Origin: Gnetum montanum
Taxonomy: Eukaryota > Streptophyta > Gnetopsida > Gnetales > Gnetaceae
Assembly: GCA_015680685.1 (NCBI GenBank)
Contig: MNCI01003683.1
Coordinates: 692,371 to 756,370, forward strand
Reading direction: 5' to 3'
DNA length: 64,000 nt
This document shows, one piece after another, positions 1 through 11,681 of this stretch (its first letter is position 1; every line of letters begins with the position of its first letter). Under the pieces are notes generated by a model. The model did not search any database, was not told the origin of the DNA, and was given only the letters and a program-made list of their open reading frames with translations. The translations under genes were made by a program, and so were the position numbers.

Positions 1-421
1 TATTTCCATCGAATCTTGCTCTATTTCTAGTTTTCTTGTGGAACTATCTCTTTCTCTAGGGAAAATTAGGAGTAGATTTGCAAAGTTGTGCTTAAATGTT
101 TTTGCAAAATCTTATTTGTTATAAGTAGGTATTATAAGGACCACATAGACTAGGCAGTTGAACAAAATAGGAAACTTTCAACAACTCACAGTACTTGGCA
201 AAGTTGGCTGAATCTCTTAAGAGTAAGTCATTTGTAGTTTACACACAACGCAATCGTTACATTTCTCACAACCGCACGCCGCAACAGCACACACACATAC
301 TCACATTAACTACTGAGTTTATTTGGAGGTATCTGGGCCTTGGTGTTGCCAGAGACCAGTAGGCACCTAAATCCTGTTTGAGGACACTCGTTGGCGGTCG
401 CATCCCAAACAGTCACCAACA
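1..421 (-). repeat. LTR terminus, family D (runs off the left edge)
   Basis: This stretch is, in reverse complement, closely similar to the first ~420 bp of the insertion at 52622. On the minus strand it begins TGTTGGTGAC at 421 and extends past base 1. The start TGTTGG is a typical LTR end. The flank just outside (422 onward) is not purine-rich on the minus strand, so this looks like a 5' LTR or solo LTR rather than a 3' LTR after a polypurine tract. No target duplication can be checked because the other end is outside the window. Confidence 0.75.
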
Positions 422-1123
422 GGTTGGACAAAGAGAATTGATAGAATATCATTGAATATTAAGCTTTGCAACTCGTAACACATTGTAAATAAAGCCAATA
501 GACCATGGTCCTTGCAAACCAACCAAAATATCATTGCTTAACATATTTATAAGATATAATAATTGTTATTCAAATTAATATAATTTATCAGTACATCTAA
601 CTTCTAACAATATGAGTATCTATTTCTACATAGATTAAATAACAAAAGAACATCACAGTCATCTATATACTCAATACAACAAATCCATTCATTGTCTCAT
701 CAAAATTTATAAAATTAATCTATGTTGACATATTTAAAATCACTAATTCCAAATCTAAAATTTTGCCCCTCATCTTTCAATAACTTACTACAATCTTAAA
801 ACCCAACTTTTCCATTTCCATCAAAAGCTTAAAAGTCTGCATTTTCCCATTAAAAAATCCTGATAATATCTTAATCATTATCATCATCAAGCATGGTAGC
901 TTTATCATCATACAAAGATTCTTGTTTGCTTTCATATACATTGGAAAAATGTTGAATTCCATCATGGCTATAAAAATAATATCTTTGATTAACATTTTTA
1001 TTTGCAAGTCATATCCTATAAAACTTTTTGGTATACCATTTGCAAGAATATTGCCATGATGTTTGGAACATAATTTCAAAAAAGTGCTATCATTTCCTAA
1101 TTTTAACTATTGAGGATGAGCAC
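422..1123. other. AT-rich spacer without recognised genes
   Basis: The stretch is AT-rich. Open frames here are short, low-complexity and without recognisable domains. I see no RNA gene or clear regulatory site. Confidence 0.6.
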
Positions 1124-1919
1124 TGATGAGTGATGAGGTACCCCTACGTCCAACCACACAAATCACAGGTGTTCACATGTGATTTGGTCGAATTTCATAG
1201 ACCTTAAATTCTTAAGTACACTAGTTCTAGGATGTGAAATCTAATCATGACAATCATTGTCTTCTCAACTATACTTGTGGAGCTTAATTGTATGGTTAAG
1301 TATAATTGAGGCACATGACTTTTATTATTTTATATTTTATTTTTCCACTATTAAGAATAGGTTGAAACATAATTTATAATCAATTTAACTTAATCTAATT
1401 ACTAATCAATAACTAACAATTCTAACATAAGTATCTGATCCCACTTTCTATGCACATCCTGAACATGTATAACGTTGCTAGGTTACCAAATGTTTAGCAT
1501 TGATGGATTATGAAGAGTTATATGCATGCTCAAAGAGATCATACTTATGTCTTAATTAATTAACTACTATTGAATTCAATCAACTTACTTTAGCTTAATT
1601 ACTTGCAAGTAGAAAAGGAAATTGCATGAAACATTAAATGCATAAATAAAGTATTTAAGCTAGCCAAGGTGTTGCAAGGTTTGATTCAAAAGCTTACCTT
1701 TATTTCTGCACACACTATCTTGCTCAAGTACAACAATGCTTGAACAAAGATCTGTACACTCAACAAGTCATGCTACAGGAACTTTGGAAAATATTTTAAC
1801 TTTGAAGAAAACAAATTGTAAGAGCTTTACTATGCTATGACAAAAACTATATATGGAAATCGTGTGCCCAAGTGCTATACTTATAGGCTAGCATAGACCC
1901 CATGATATTGGATATTCGA
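1124..1919 (-). repeat. Truncated LTR of family C (left copy)
   Basis: This segment is similar over most of its length to 57790-58560, for example around the shared phrases about a cytosine-rich block, CTTAAGTACACTAGTT and TTAAATGCATAAATAAAG. It begins TGATGAG like the A-family LTRs, with which it shares only the first ~100 bp and a general layout. On the minus strand a TATA-like CCTATAAGTAT lies near 1885-1895 with GAATATCCAATATC just upstream. It stops abruptly at 1919, where the LTR of element A begins, so it is a fragment. Confidence 0.7.
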
Positions 1920-2788
1920 TGATGAGTAACCCCTACACTCAACCATACAAATACAAGCATTTCATACACGATCCGATCAAACTCCGCAGACAGGATAGTT
2001 GTGGTATCTAGATAGTTAATTGTTGATCGCAATCCGCTATCTTTCCACTTGGACTAGTATATGCTTGTCATGTATGGTTTAGTCCAGAGTGAGGTGTATG
2101 ATGTGCTTTCTAACCTAGTGCTACTCCTAGAGGTAATGGAAAATCACTTTAATTAAGCTAGGAGGAACAAGGAGAGAGAGCTAAGCTAATAGGAAGTGGG
2201 AGAGAATCTAAGCTAGCCTAAGTGTGATGAGCATCCATTCCTTAATCATCCGTACACATCTTGGACCTCATGCATAACTACCACTAGGATTACCAAGCAC
2301 ATGGCCTAGGTCCGCTACTGGGATACCAAGTAGTCATACTCAAATGATCGTGATTAAGACATACTCATTTGGCATTTAAGGAGTTTAGGGTGAAGAGATA
2401 TTAACTACAAAAGCAATAAATAACAGTAACAATTAAATAATTAAACTACGTGAATGCTGCAATGATGAAGTAATCTTGATCTTTATTTCCAGTCATGTGC
2501 ATGTCCAAGTACGTCACACTCAAATAAAGGTTCCGTACAATTACAATCATCACACTACAGGCATGCACTGGGGAAAAGGGTTGAGAAGAACTAAAAATGA
2601 ACTAACTTCTATCTATTGATTAAAAACTAACTTACTTACTAACTCTTGACTCCTTGTGCCTACATGTGTATTTATAGGCCTACACAGGAGTCATGATATC
2701 ATGTATCTGATATCGCTTCTTAGGTCGCGATATCACTTACCCGATATCATGGGTCCGATATCGGAGCCTACTAAATCATGATTCATCA
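1920..2788 (-). repeat. 3' LTR of element A (869 bp)
   Basis: It runs TGATGAG...TTCATCA on the plus strand and is closely similar to the split copy at 9785-9982 plus 27452-28217. The split copy is about 95 bp longer because it has extra GATATC/CAATAT-type units near the U3 end. On the minus strand a purine tract (complement of TACCCCTACG at 2789-2798) precedes the LTR, which marks this as the 3' LTR. Confidence 0.8.
2668..2762 (-). promoter_or_regulatory. LTR promoter of element A: TATA box with phased GATATC cluster
   Basis: On the minus strand a TATA box (TATAAATACA, 2677-2668) lies just downstream of five perfect GATATC palindromes starting at 2695, 2709, 2729, 2743 and 2757. The spacings are 14, 20, 14 and 14 bp. 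The position in U3 directly upstream of TATA suggests binding sites for a transcription factor. The other A LTR carries degenerate copies at the same place. Confidence 0.6.
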
Positions 2789-3119
2789 TACCCCTACGAC
2801 TAAATGAAAACTCATCCTTGATTCAAATAAAATGAGAATAATCCCCATTGATTACAAAGTGGATAGATATGGGATTATTGACTGACTAGGAATTTATTCA
2901 TGCTATAATGGAGAATTAAATACAAAAAAATTGGGACATAGACACAAAAATTACAAAATTTTATGGAACTCATGTAGTTCCAGGTAGCAGTGGCTCCTCC
3001 ATGGGATGCTTCCCCTTATCTTATGCTCCAGATTTTGGAATTTGATGGCTCTACAATAATGCCTAGATATTTCCCTCTTCAATTCGGGAGTCCTATGCCA
3101 TCCATGCTTATGCTCCAAT

Positions 3120-5754
3120 GTTTGAGGGAGTCAGTACCTCCCATGGGCATGGTAGTTGTGGGAACATTTAATTTGCTTTAACATACTAGGCCACAAACAA
3201 CCGTTGTTCCTCCTCGTAGGCTCTAGCTTTGTCCCTGTACTCCTAGAAATCTATAAGCCATCGAGCCAAGTCCGCTGTGACATATTTCTACCCTTGGTAG
3301 CTAGCCTTAATCACCTCTAGTTCAGAATTTGTGACTTCTAGATTCTGCAATGTTTTCTTATACTCCACAAATTCTACTTCATATTTGGTGTAGGTGGTAG
3401 CCACCTGCTTCTCAAGCTCTGTTCTCGAGCATCCTGTTTTCAACATGGCTAGATTGGCATGCCGCAAGTTTGCTAATTCCATGTACTTTGTGAGATCTTA
3501 AATTTGCAAGTTCTAGCTTTTAAGCTTTACTTGGTGGGAAAATGCATATGTGTCCAATATGACCCACCAATTAGTGTGTTGAGCACTAAAGATGTTGATT
3601 TGGGCCTTGGCCATATGGATCTCCTTCTCAATGACTTTCTTGTACATCCCTACATGGTCTCTGAAATGCTATTTTAACTTTTCATACCACTTGGCCTCAT
3701 TTTTCCATGTGCTTATTTCAATGGCCATCTTCTAATGGATTGTGTGTATCTCCTCCATTGAGAGGGTTTAATTCTCTTTAGCCAAAAGGTTCATGTCTTG
3801 GTTAACCCTGACCAACTATTCTTGTAACTGCTAAAAGTTTTCTTCGAGAAAATTCTTCTATTTTTCCACAATGGTCAACCAAAGATTGTCAACAACAAGC
3901 TGTTTATTCTCTTCTTATAAGGCTTTGAGTGCCTTATCATGTGCGTAGGTTTGTGCTTGTGCCTTAGAGGCATCCCAGTCAGCCTTCTCCTTCTTCTTTT
4001 CCACTCTTTTATTGTCTGCCAGTAGCTTATTGAGCTACTCTATCCTAAAAGTTTCTAGTTGGTCTATGGGAACAAACTGAGATGGGTCCCACTATGTAAC
4101 CTATAGGGTAACGAGCCTCTCTTAGAGTCTTGTCAACTCCACTTCTACGTGCTTAGACCTGATCTCTATCATGACCAGCTTTCCTTTGGTAGAGATGAGA
4201 TCTGATTGTGTTGTTGTGACATCTTGTGGAATGTCAAACAAGGATGTCATTACTTGTCCTATCTATAGCAATCAATCAAGGACATCCTCATGTTCCGCAA
4301 AAGTCATTGAGGGATCGGCCAAATTTTAAGCATCCCGTGCTCTTGTGAAATCTACAGGTGACACAACAGGGACATTGAAAGATTCTTTGATGTGGTCCGT
4401 GACCACTTCTGTGGCTCCTGCTGCATCTTGGTGCTGCATGACCACAACTGTGGCCCCTTCACCTATTTTCAATTACACTTGGAAAGATGCAGTGTTTCCT
4501 AAAATCTTTTGTAACCAATGGGTCTCCTCTTATCCTATTTGGATGGACACCTTGCCCCATGTGCAATCAATAGAAACTGTGGGCCGTCTAGTGTCATCGA
4601 TGATGCAGAAGAGATTAGCATCATCGTGACTTCCCCAACTAACTATTTTAATGATGGCCTTGTGATGGCTCATCAACGATCGATAATCTTGCAGCGATGG
4701 TGGTTAGTCTTGCTAGCTCGTGCTGGGCCCTACTTGTTGTTAACTAGGCCTTATGCTTGGGAGTTGGCTAGGCCCTACAGTTTGAGTTATAGTGGGCCCC
4801 ACCATCTATTCTTGCTCTGGCTCTAGTGTCTCACCAGCACTCTTCCTTGGGGCTGGTGGCTTTAGCAATTCCATGAACGAAGCATTTTGGCTCTTCTAGG
4901 AACTTCATTGATGTACCCTAGAATACTAGCACATTTGCATAGCTTCCTGATTCGACAAGGGAAGGGCAACGTGAACTTCCCTATCTTGCATTCTTCAAAC
5001 CACCTTAAGATCTCCATGAGATATAGATGAGGAAGGTTAGCATTAACCTTTCCCATCAATATCACACTTCCTCTTGCCACATATGTTGAAATTCTATTTA
5101 ATCCTCTTATGGGGAAGATGTGATACATACCAATCTTGAAGTATATCCTTTCTTACAGCATCAACTTTCCATATGTCTTATCTTCTCTACCATACGCCCT
5201 CTTCAACCAAATCTTTCGTGCATCAACATCAGAGCGAGTGGGAAGGTGAGCAACTTTTGGCCCTGTATTCATTAGGTTTAATACTTCTGAAATGGCTTTG
5301 GAAGAAGAATCTACAAATACACCACCATTGTCAACTATGATGCCTTCTTCCTTATTGTGCCAAAATTGGTACATTTCTCCTAAGTACCAGGCACCACTTT
5401 CGTATAGGATAGGCCAAATGGGAACCTTTTGAGTTGGTCCCTAATAGCCTCAAGAGTGAATTCCATGAAAGGTCTAAAGTTTAATTCCACGATTACAGCT
5501 ACCAATGTGGACCTTTCTTGGATAGCCTGTACACACTCTAGGGACAACGTGAGGTGTTGTCCCTATTCAAGTGCTTCAGCAGCTCCTTCTTCTACCTATC
5601 TCGACTGCACAATAGCAAGAGTCTCTTGATGGATGCTACATGATTGTGCCTCCTGCTCTACACATTGTTTGGGAGATGCTTGTCCTCTGCCTCTCCTGAG
5701 TCGTTTGGACATACCTTGAGAGGGTCCTTCTTGTTGTCCACGTTTAGGGGCCAT
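3120..5754 (-). pseudogene. Extra ORF of element A (basic N-terminus, unknown middle, coiled-coil C-terminus), decayed
   Basis: The minus-strand ATG at 5754-5752 starts a basic segment (MAPKRGQQEG, then an Arg/Lys-rich run KRLRRGRG). A shift of frame near 5410 leads into a continuous stretch (5374-4862, one stop) rich in aromatic residues with the local motifs EMYQFWHNKEEG and GSVILMGKVNANLPH. From about 4250 to 3120 a different frame reads as a long heptad-like helical region rich in Glu, Lys and Gln, with segments such as TELEKQVATTYTKYEVEF. Many TAG/TAA stops sit where Gln is expected. The frame changes may be introns or decay. It lies in the same direction as gag, downstream of it, where pol or an env-like gene would be. 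I do not recognise the family. The layout (MAPK start, middle domain, helical C-terminus) resembles the antisense genes of T1 and T2, but clear homology is not shown. Confidence 0.5.
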
Positions 5755-7650
5755 CTGCAATCACACGGGGCTGACCATTAGTAAGGTTGTTTACAACATT
5801 TAAGTTATACATTACTTCTTGCCTTAATGAATTCATTTTCTTATTTCATGTGATTTACAACTAGTAAAATGTCCCCAAAATTTTTAGTATTGGGCCCAAT
5901 TTGATCCGTGGCCTCAAAGTTTAAATTCTCAGTATAAGTGAGGAGATAAGATTGTTTTTTGATCATTTTTATAAGTAATTACCCTTTATAGTATCCTTCA
6001 GGAAATGATGAATTTTGGAAAAATTTATTTGTAATTTGGAGTGTACCCCTCTCCCATGACTAAGCTGAACACTCCGAGTTCAGGTAGCTTCGAACAACAT
6101 GAAAATTGAAGTGCTAGCGAGCGAGTTATGGCTGGTAGACCAAGAGGTGCATGAGTCGCAAGTCGTAGAAGAAAATTTGAAAAAATCCCCCTACATGAAT
6201 AGTTGAGAATGATTTTGACATGAATGGGGGGTCCATATATATAGTGTTGGAGGACGCAATAGCATGGCCCCAATATTGTGTCTAATCCAATATTGGGAAC
6301 CCAATATCACGGCCCATCAAAAATAGGGTACTTAAGAAAATTGATAAATTTCTAAAATTCTAAACTTAAAAATGAAGGACTTGATGTTAGTGTAAAAGGT
6401 CTAGGATAATATTAAATAGTCCTAAAGACATAAAAAGTATAATCGTATAGAATCTGGCAATGAAATGCATGAATCAGATAAGGATAAAGGACATGTTTCA
6501 GTACATAGGAATGTTTGAACTAGAATGACAATGAGGGAAAGAGTATTGTAATACTTGGAGGGTATAAAATGATGTGATGATAATGTGTTACAAGTATAGA
6601 TTACAAGCATTACACAAGTGGATCCTCCCCAAAGTAGCTTCCAACCTATAATGCCCTTGCATAACCACACCTCAAAATGTCCATAAGCACTAGAAGGGTT
6701 AAATGTAATCTACACAAATGCAACAAAACACACACATGTAGATACCACTGCAATGAGATATGAATGCCATGCTACCCCAAACATAATTCACAATTACAAG
6801 AATAGCGATGTGAGGTGAATTATAGAAGGGATTGCAAAGATTGGAACATGAGGTAACTAGCCTAGGGCACAATGAATCCTTAGTGTAAAGCATGATTAAT
6901 GTCTCATTAACCTATCACACAAAAATTAAGACCAAGTCCATTCCTCTGATCAGTGACATCGCATTGTATTATTCCAATGATAGACAACAATGAGAGCATC
7001 ATGACGACAATGCATACAATCACTTAGCGCTTCGTACAAGGAAGGAGTGATTCTTGCGTTTGTGGCACTTTTTTTTATGAAATGCTTAATCCAAAGAAGC
7101 TGCCTACCTTCAAGAATGGGTACATGTCTTTCCAGTGGGACCCCCTAGAATAGTATTGGGTTTCTTTATTAAGTGCCATTTTATTACTCTTACTCCCATT
7201 TTCTATTAGATCTACAAGGATCTTAGTACAACCAGGCTGCATGATAACTCCCACGGATGTCACCAAAGAGAATCCACAAGTCCCCTTGATGTCAAACCCT
7301 GGCCATTTCTGCTTAGTCCATCCTTCTTCACTCTAGGTATAATAAACATAAGATTACTTTTAAGTTTTAATGATTAGGAATATCATTGTACCCAAGGTAG
7401 AACCTCTTATTAATAGAATGGGTGGATGGATGTTGTGGGCTTACTGTTTAAATAATTAGACACTTGAGACTTGATAGCATAGAACAACACCTCGACCAAC
7501 GAGTCACATGAGTGTTTTATTCATAGATGAGATTACTCATAAAAAGACAAAAAAGACAGAAAGACAAAACAATAAATTGAAAGATGAAAACTGGAAAACA
7601 AAAAATTGTAAAATTAAAGAAATGGAAAACATTTATTAATTCTACTATTG
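5755..7650 (-). other. Noncoding spacer of element A between gag and the extra ORF
   Basis: About 1.9 kb with no convincing reading frame. Several blocks resemble element B's 3' noncoding region: for example the GGGTGGATGGATGTTGTGG block at 7421 matches 29770, and the block around 6615 matches 28920. It is therefore ancestral 3' noncoding sequence, not a replaced pol. Confidence 0.55.
6234..6310 (-). promoter_or_regulatory. Candidate internal promoter for the extra ORF of element A
   Basis: On the minus strand three copies of a CAATATTGG/GATATTGGG-type motif (6310-6299, 6298-6287, 6280-6271) are followed by a TATA element (CTATATATATG, 6244-6234). The ATG of the extra ORF is about 480 bp downstream. 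The arrangement copies that of the A and C LTRs, where GATATC/CAATATTG motifs sit just upstream of TATA. It could be a true internal promoter or a remnant of another LTR. Confidence 0.45.
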
Positions 7651-9483
7651 TTAGAATGGGGGATACCCCCCATAACTAAATGGTTTTGCATAGCTAGAAT
7701 TAATAAATGGAAGGTTAGGATCCTTGCATGTTGAAAATATTGGGGCCCGGTCATACTTACCCCATTGGGGTTCACACACTTGATTAGAGTTGACATAGTG
7801 GGGCAAGTTATAAGATGTGGTTAATTTATAAGGAGTTGACCCACTATAGTACTTGTGACCATAAGATGGTATGCAAGGATCAACATGTCTCCCCATGTGG
7901 CAATATTCAATGGGCCGCATTATTGTTGGAGTATTGAGTGGTGGCCTTGAGAAGGTAAGATGAGGCATTGGGTTCAAAGAGGAAGATGCATCAGAGTGTT
8001 GGACTTGTGCTGAGTTGGTAGATGCAGTGGTTTTTGAACTGTGGTGTCCCTTTCTATGATCACATATAAAGAAGGGACATCTATGATGTTGTGAAGGATT
8101 CCCATTGTTGTTGATAATAGAAGCACAAGTAACACTCATGGGTTGATGCTGTGGTGCACATCCTTTGGGTACAACTGGTGGCGATGTAGAAGGAGGTGAA
8201 GGATGAGAATTTTGAAATTGAGGAGAAGTGTAAGATACCCAAGGTGGTGGTCCTATTGGTGAGGATATAGGTTGATAGTATTGAGGAGAATAATAATAAT
8301 GTGCCAAGATAGAGGATGTTGACCCAGTTCGAAAAATAGGATGTTGAACTTGATAAGCACTTAGGTTCAGATGGTATGAAGGGTGTAACCAGTTTGGGGA
8401 TGGCCTCCCCCACAACTAGGATTGTTGCCACTGTGATTGACCACAATATTTCTGCATCAACTCTAGATGTAACATTCTTCTCCAATGCTCATGCAAATGT
8501 GACAAGATTGGGCATTGGCCCTTGGGGTGATTGTATAGGCAAATGTTACATTGATGCGTATGATTGGCAATTAAGTTCTTATTCTTTTCAACCCTTCTTT
8601 CTAATTGTCTAAAGGTGTTTTTTCCTATTTCCTAGTTCTTTGTAACTCTATCTCCAATAATGTTCGCATATTCTCCACATTTTTCATGTATCCATTCCAT
8701 CATCCTATTGATCTTTGCCTCAACTTCATCCAATGATTGTAGTATTGGCAAAGATGGTTCCACCTCCTTGCAGTGAGTTGATTTCTCCTCTTCATAATCA
8801 TGGCCCTTTATTGATTTTTGGGCCTATTGAGATTTTTTAGCATTCTCCCATTTAGCCATTTCTCCTTCTTCTTTTACTACCTGCTTAATAAGCTCTTGGA
8901 ATTGGTGGGTTCATAGCTCATATAGTTAACCTTGGGCATACATCCCTAGGGTCTCCCTTGTTTCATTACAAAGCCCATCTATGATGTGATATATTAGCCT
9001 CTCATTGAAGAACCCATGGCCTGGGCAGTTGTTTAACAGTGCATAATATCTTTATAAGGCCATGTCCAAGGGTTCAAGTTGCACTTGTCTCCACTCTTGG
9101 ATTTGTCTCCTTAAGGTTGACACTCTTGCATAAGTTTGATATCTTTCATTGAAGAGTTCTACCATTATTGGCCAATGTTGGATTGATTTTGGTTTTAAGG
9201 ACCTATACCAGACTTTTTCTTGCCTAACGAGTGTTGTAGGAAAGAGTTTAAGTTTTTTCCATCCATTACCAAAATTATTCCATACATAGGCATCATGGAA
9301 GGCTTGTAGATGATGTTGCAGACCTAAATCGTAGCCTCTTGAAAACTTAGAAAAGTTGTTTAAGTCAAGCCTGGGTAGATGGCTTTCCTTACGATGCTTG
9401 CGAGATATTCGAATAGCCTCTTGTATTTGCATTAGGCTTGTAATGGCTAGTAGGGGTTCATCATCACTAGGAATTTCATGCAT
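7651..9483 (-). pseudogene. gag polyprotein of element A, decayed
   Basis: One minus-strand frame runs from ATG 9483 to the stop before 7651 with several premature stops. The first ~145 codons are a Retrotrans_gag-type capsid region (VWYRSLKPKSIQHW, then FNERYQTYARVSTLRRQIQE). The same frame later gives NNCPGHGFFNERLIYHIIDG. A zinc knuckle of the form C-x2-C-x3-H-x4-C (CNICLYNHPKGQC) lies near 8515-8555. The C-terminal ~250 codons are open and rich in Pro, Ser, His and Tyr. The related gag in element B (about 34300-32880) matches it block by block. It binds RNA and forms the particle in intact relatives. Confidence 0.75.
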
Positions 9484-9765
9484 TTATGAGTTGAGATGAT
9501 GTTGTTTGTGTTCATGCTCATAGGATACCCCTACATGAGATTGGGTACTCCAAACTTCATCTTCATCATTATATAATTCGTTGGTTCTCTAATGAATTGC
9601 CTTACTAGTTGTTGCATTATCATAGTCTTGTGAGAGAGACATGGTTATAAATTTTTGTGTGATTTAATTCTAATTATTGTTATTATTATTTTTCCTGAAA
9701 TATATATCATTAATACTTGTTACAGTGATCTTGTATGATATAACTAATCTAAATAACTAGCACCA

Positions 9766-9783
9766 TCCCCGACAACAGTGCCA
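9766..9783 (-). other. Primer binding site of element A (tRNA-Asp-like)
   Basis: Minus strand TGGCACTGTTGTCGGGGA, one base after the LTR end. It resembles the TGGCGCCGTTGCCGGGGA primer site typical of Athila-type elements (tRNA-Asp), with changes consistent with C-to-T decay. Confidence 0.7.
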
Positions 9784-9784
9784 A

Positions 9785-9982
9785 TGATGAGTGGTGAGGT
9801 ACCCCTACACTCAACCATACAAATACGAGCGTTTCAGGCATGATCTGGTCGAACTCCATAGACGGGCTAGTTGTGGTATCTAGATAGTTACTCATTGATC
9901 ACAGTCTGCTATCTTCCCACCTGGACTAGTATATGCTTGTCACATATGGTTTAGTCTAGAGTGAGTTGTATGATGTGGTTTC
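9785..9982 (-). repeat. 5' LTR of element A, first part (split by T1)
   Basis: This is homologous to 1920-2110 of the other A LTR. It breaks after the T1 target duplication gtttc (9978-9982) and continues at 27452. Rejoining across T1 gives the same sequence as the unbroken LTR around 2100-2115. Confidence 0.85.
9978..9982. other. Target site duplication of T1, left copy (gtttc)
   Basis: The same five bases occur at 27447-27451 directly after the 3' LTR. A 5-bp duplication is standard for LTR element integration. Confidence 0.9.
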
Positions 9983-10611
9983 TGAAACACCGTGAAAATT
10001 GCGAGTCAACCTCAGGCAAAGATTCGCAATTCAGGCAAGGGCGCATCTCAGAATTCCAGAGGGGAGAACAAGACAGAGCAATACCAAGAGGCGTGTAGCA
10101 TAAAGTCTTCAACTTCTTATGCAGATTCCTAATCTTTCTATGCTTTTTCTATTTACGCTATATCACGCGATGTAGTGTAATGGCACTTAGCGTGATGCTG
10201 TTCAAACACAGTACAGCATCAGAAGGATAGTTATTTCGGCATGAAGAGAAGCTTAAGCAGCGTGATATGCGACTTCTTGTGTATTTTTCTAAGTCTTTTG
10301 TTCAAGGCCAGGTTTACGCTCTGTTACGCACGGCAGCATAATGAGCTCTAAAACAGTCAAAGGCAAAGTCTAAGAAAGTGTGATTGTCCATCATACGCTC
10401 ATCACACAACATAGCGTATCACAACGTATTGCATCGCCAAGTTAGACTTCGTCTACGCTTCATTACGCACAGCTGCGTAAGCAAGCATGAAATAGCTTAA
10501 CTCCATTGTTCCCATGTTACGTTACGCTCATACACGTAACACAGCGTGCATGAGCGTAATATAATCCAAAGACAGTTGAGGCATGCCTGATGCGCATCTC
10601 TTCTTCACATG

Positions 10612-10637
10612 CACAATACGCGAACGAGCGTATTGTG
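10612..10637. promoter_or_regulatory. Perfect inverted repeat in T1 U3
   Basis: Arms CACAATACGC and GCGTATTGTG are separated by six bases, about 105 bp upstream of the TATA box. The copy at 26621-26646 in the 3' LTR is also intact. It is the best formed of many TACGC/GCGTA pairs in U3 and may be a dimer binding site. Confidence 0.6.
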
Positions 10638-10740
10638 TGTAGTCATGAAGTTTGATGCAAAAATGGTCAAGTCAACAGTACCCAAAACATTCGGGGCACA
10701 CGTCATCAGGGTGGCGCCTTTTCCACAGGGCGTCGCAGCC

Positions 10741-10748
10741 TATAAATA
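10741..10748 (+). promoter_or_regulatory. TATA box of T1 LTR
   Basis: TATAAATA followed by CCCC. The identical box lies at 26750-26757 in the 3' LTR. T2 has TATAAATACC at 36546. Confidence 0.75.
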
Positions 10749-11443
10749 CCCCAGGTGACAAAGATACAGGGGTTGGCAAATCAAAGGGGCAAAGGCATCT
10801 TTCTGAGCATTGGAGCACTTATCACTTTTGAGCAGAGCTACAGAGAGCAGCGCTTTGGCAATTGTGGACAACATCACCTTCTGGCTGAAGCATAGCGCAG
10901 TTCGCTTCGAGCACTGGCGACAAGATTAATCATTCTGCTGGGAAGACTCTATTGGTCAGAAACAGTTGATCGGTAGACGTCAGAGCTTGACCTTCCTTGC
11001 ATCCTGGCTTCAGCCCACGTGGTAGATCGGACTTCTGTTGGACAGTTTCCTTGTTGTTTTGTGCTTGCTTCGCATCCAGTAATCAGGGTCTCCCCAGTGT
11101 AACGAAATACATAAAAATACACATCTTTTAAGGCAAAGCGTAGATCTTGAAACTACGTTTTTCTCTTATGTCAGCCTCCTCTTACCGTGTTTAGCGTTAT
11201 CATCGTTGCAATTCATCTATATCGTTCTCCCCTCATTTTTGTGATTCCTCAAATCAGATCGGGTTCACAAGATATTCATCGATTTACTGATTAGTAAGTC
11301 CCTGTTTGATCAACAAGACCGTTCAAGGCGCCGCAGATTCATTTTTCCAGCATAGCCCTCGCACGGATCCGTGGTTAAAACTGTGTACACAGGATTTGTT
11401 CGGTATTTTCCAGCTGCCGACGTTTTTCGTCGTTACAGTTTTC

Positions 11444-11460
11444 TGGCGCTAGAAGGAGGG
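11444..11460 (+). other. Primer binding site of T1 (tRNA-Asn)
   Basis: TGGCGCTAGAAGGAGGG, six bases after the LTR. It is complementary to the 3' end of plant tRNA-Asn(GUU) as I recall it (CCTCCTTCTAGCG plus CCA). T2 has a decayed version at 37126-37142. Confidence 0.75.
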
Positions 11461-11681
11461 CCATTAGGTTCCAATCCACCTTTTTTGGGTAGTCCTGTTA
11501 GCGATCTATACCCTAAACCGTAGACGTAATACCTCTAAGGAAGTTCATGGTAAATCGTGTGGTGTAGATCGGTCTCAGCAACGATTCCTTTGGAATCCTA
11601 CAGAGTGGAAAGCCTATTTGTGATCGTATTGCCAACCCTTCCTTAGATCCGATTACCAGTTATTGTTAACCTTATTGCTTA

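Larger units (their letters stand above)
9983..11437 (+). repeat. 5' LTR of T1 (1455 bp)
   Basis: Starts TGAAACACCG and ends CGTCGTTACA. It matches 25992-27446 base for base except for scattered substitutions, with no net length change. U3 (about 10140-10650) is crowded with TACGC/GCGTA half-sites. A TATA box is at 10741. Confidence 0.92.

Noticed and set aside
4345-4826. Plus-strand frames of ~100 codons
   Set aside because: They overlap the extra ORF of element A on the other strand and have no family features.
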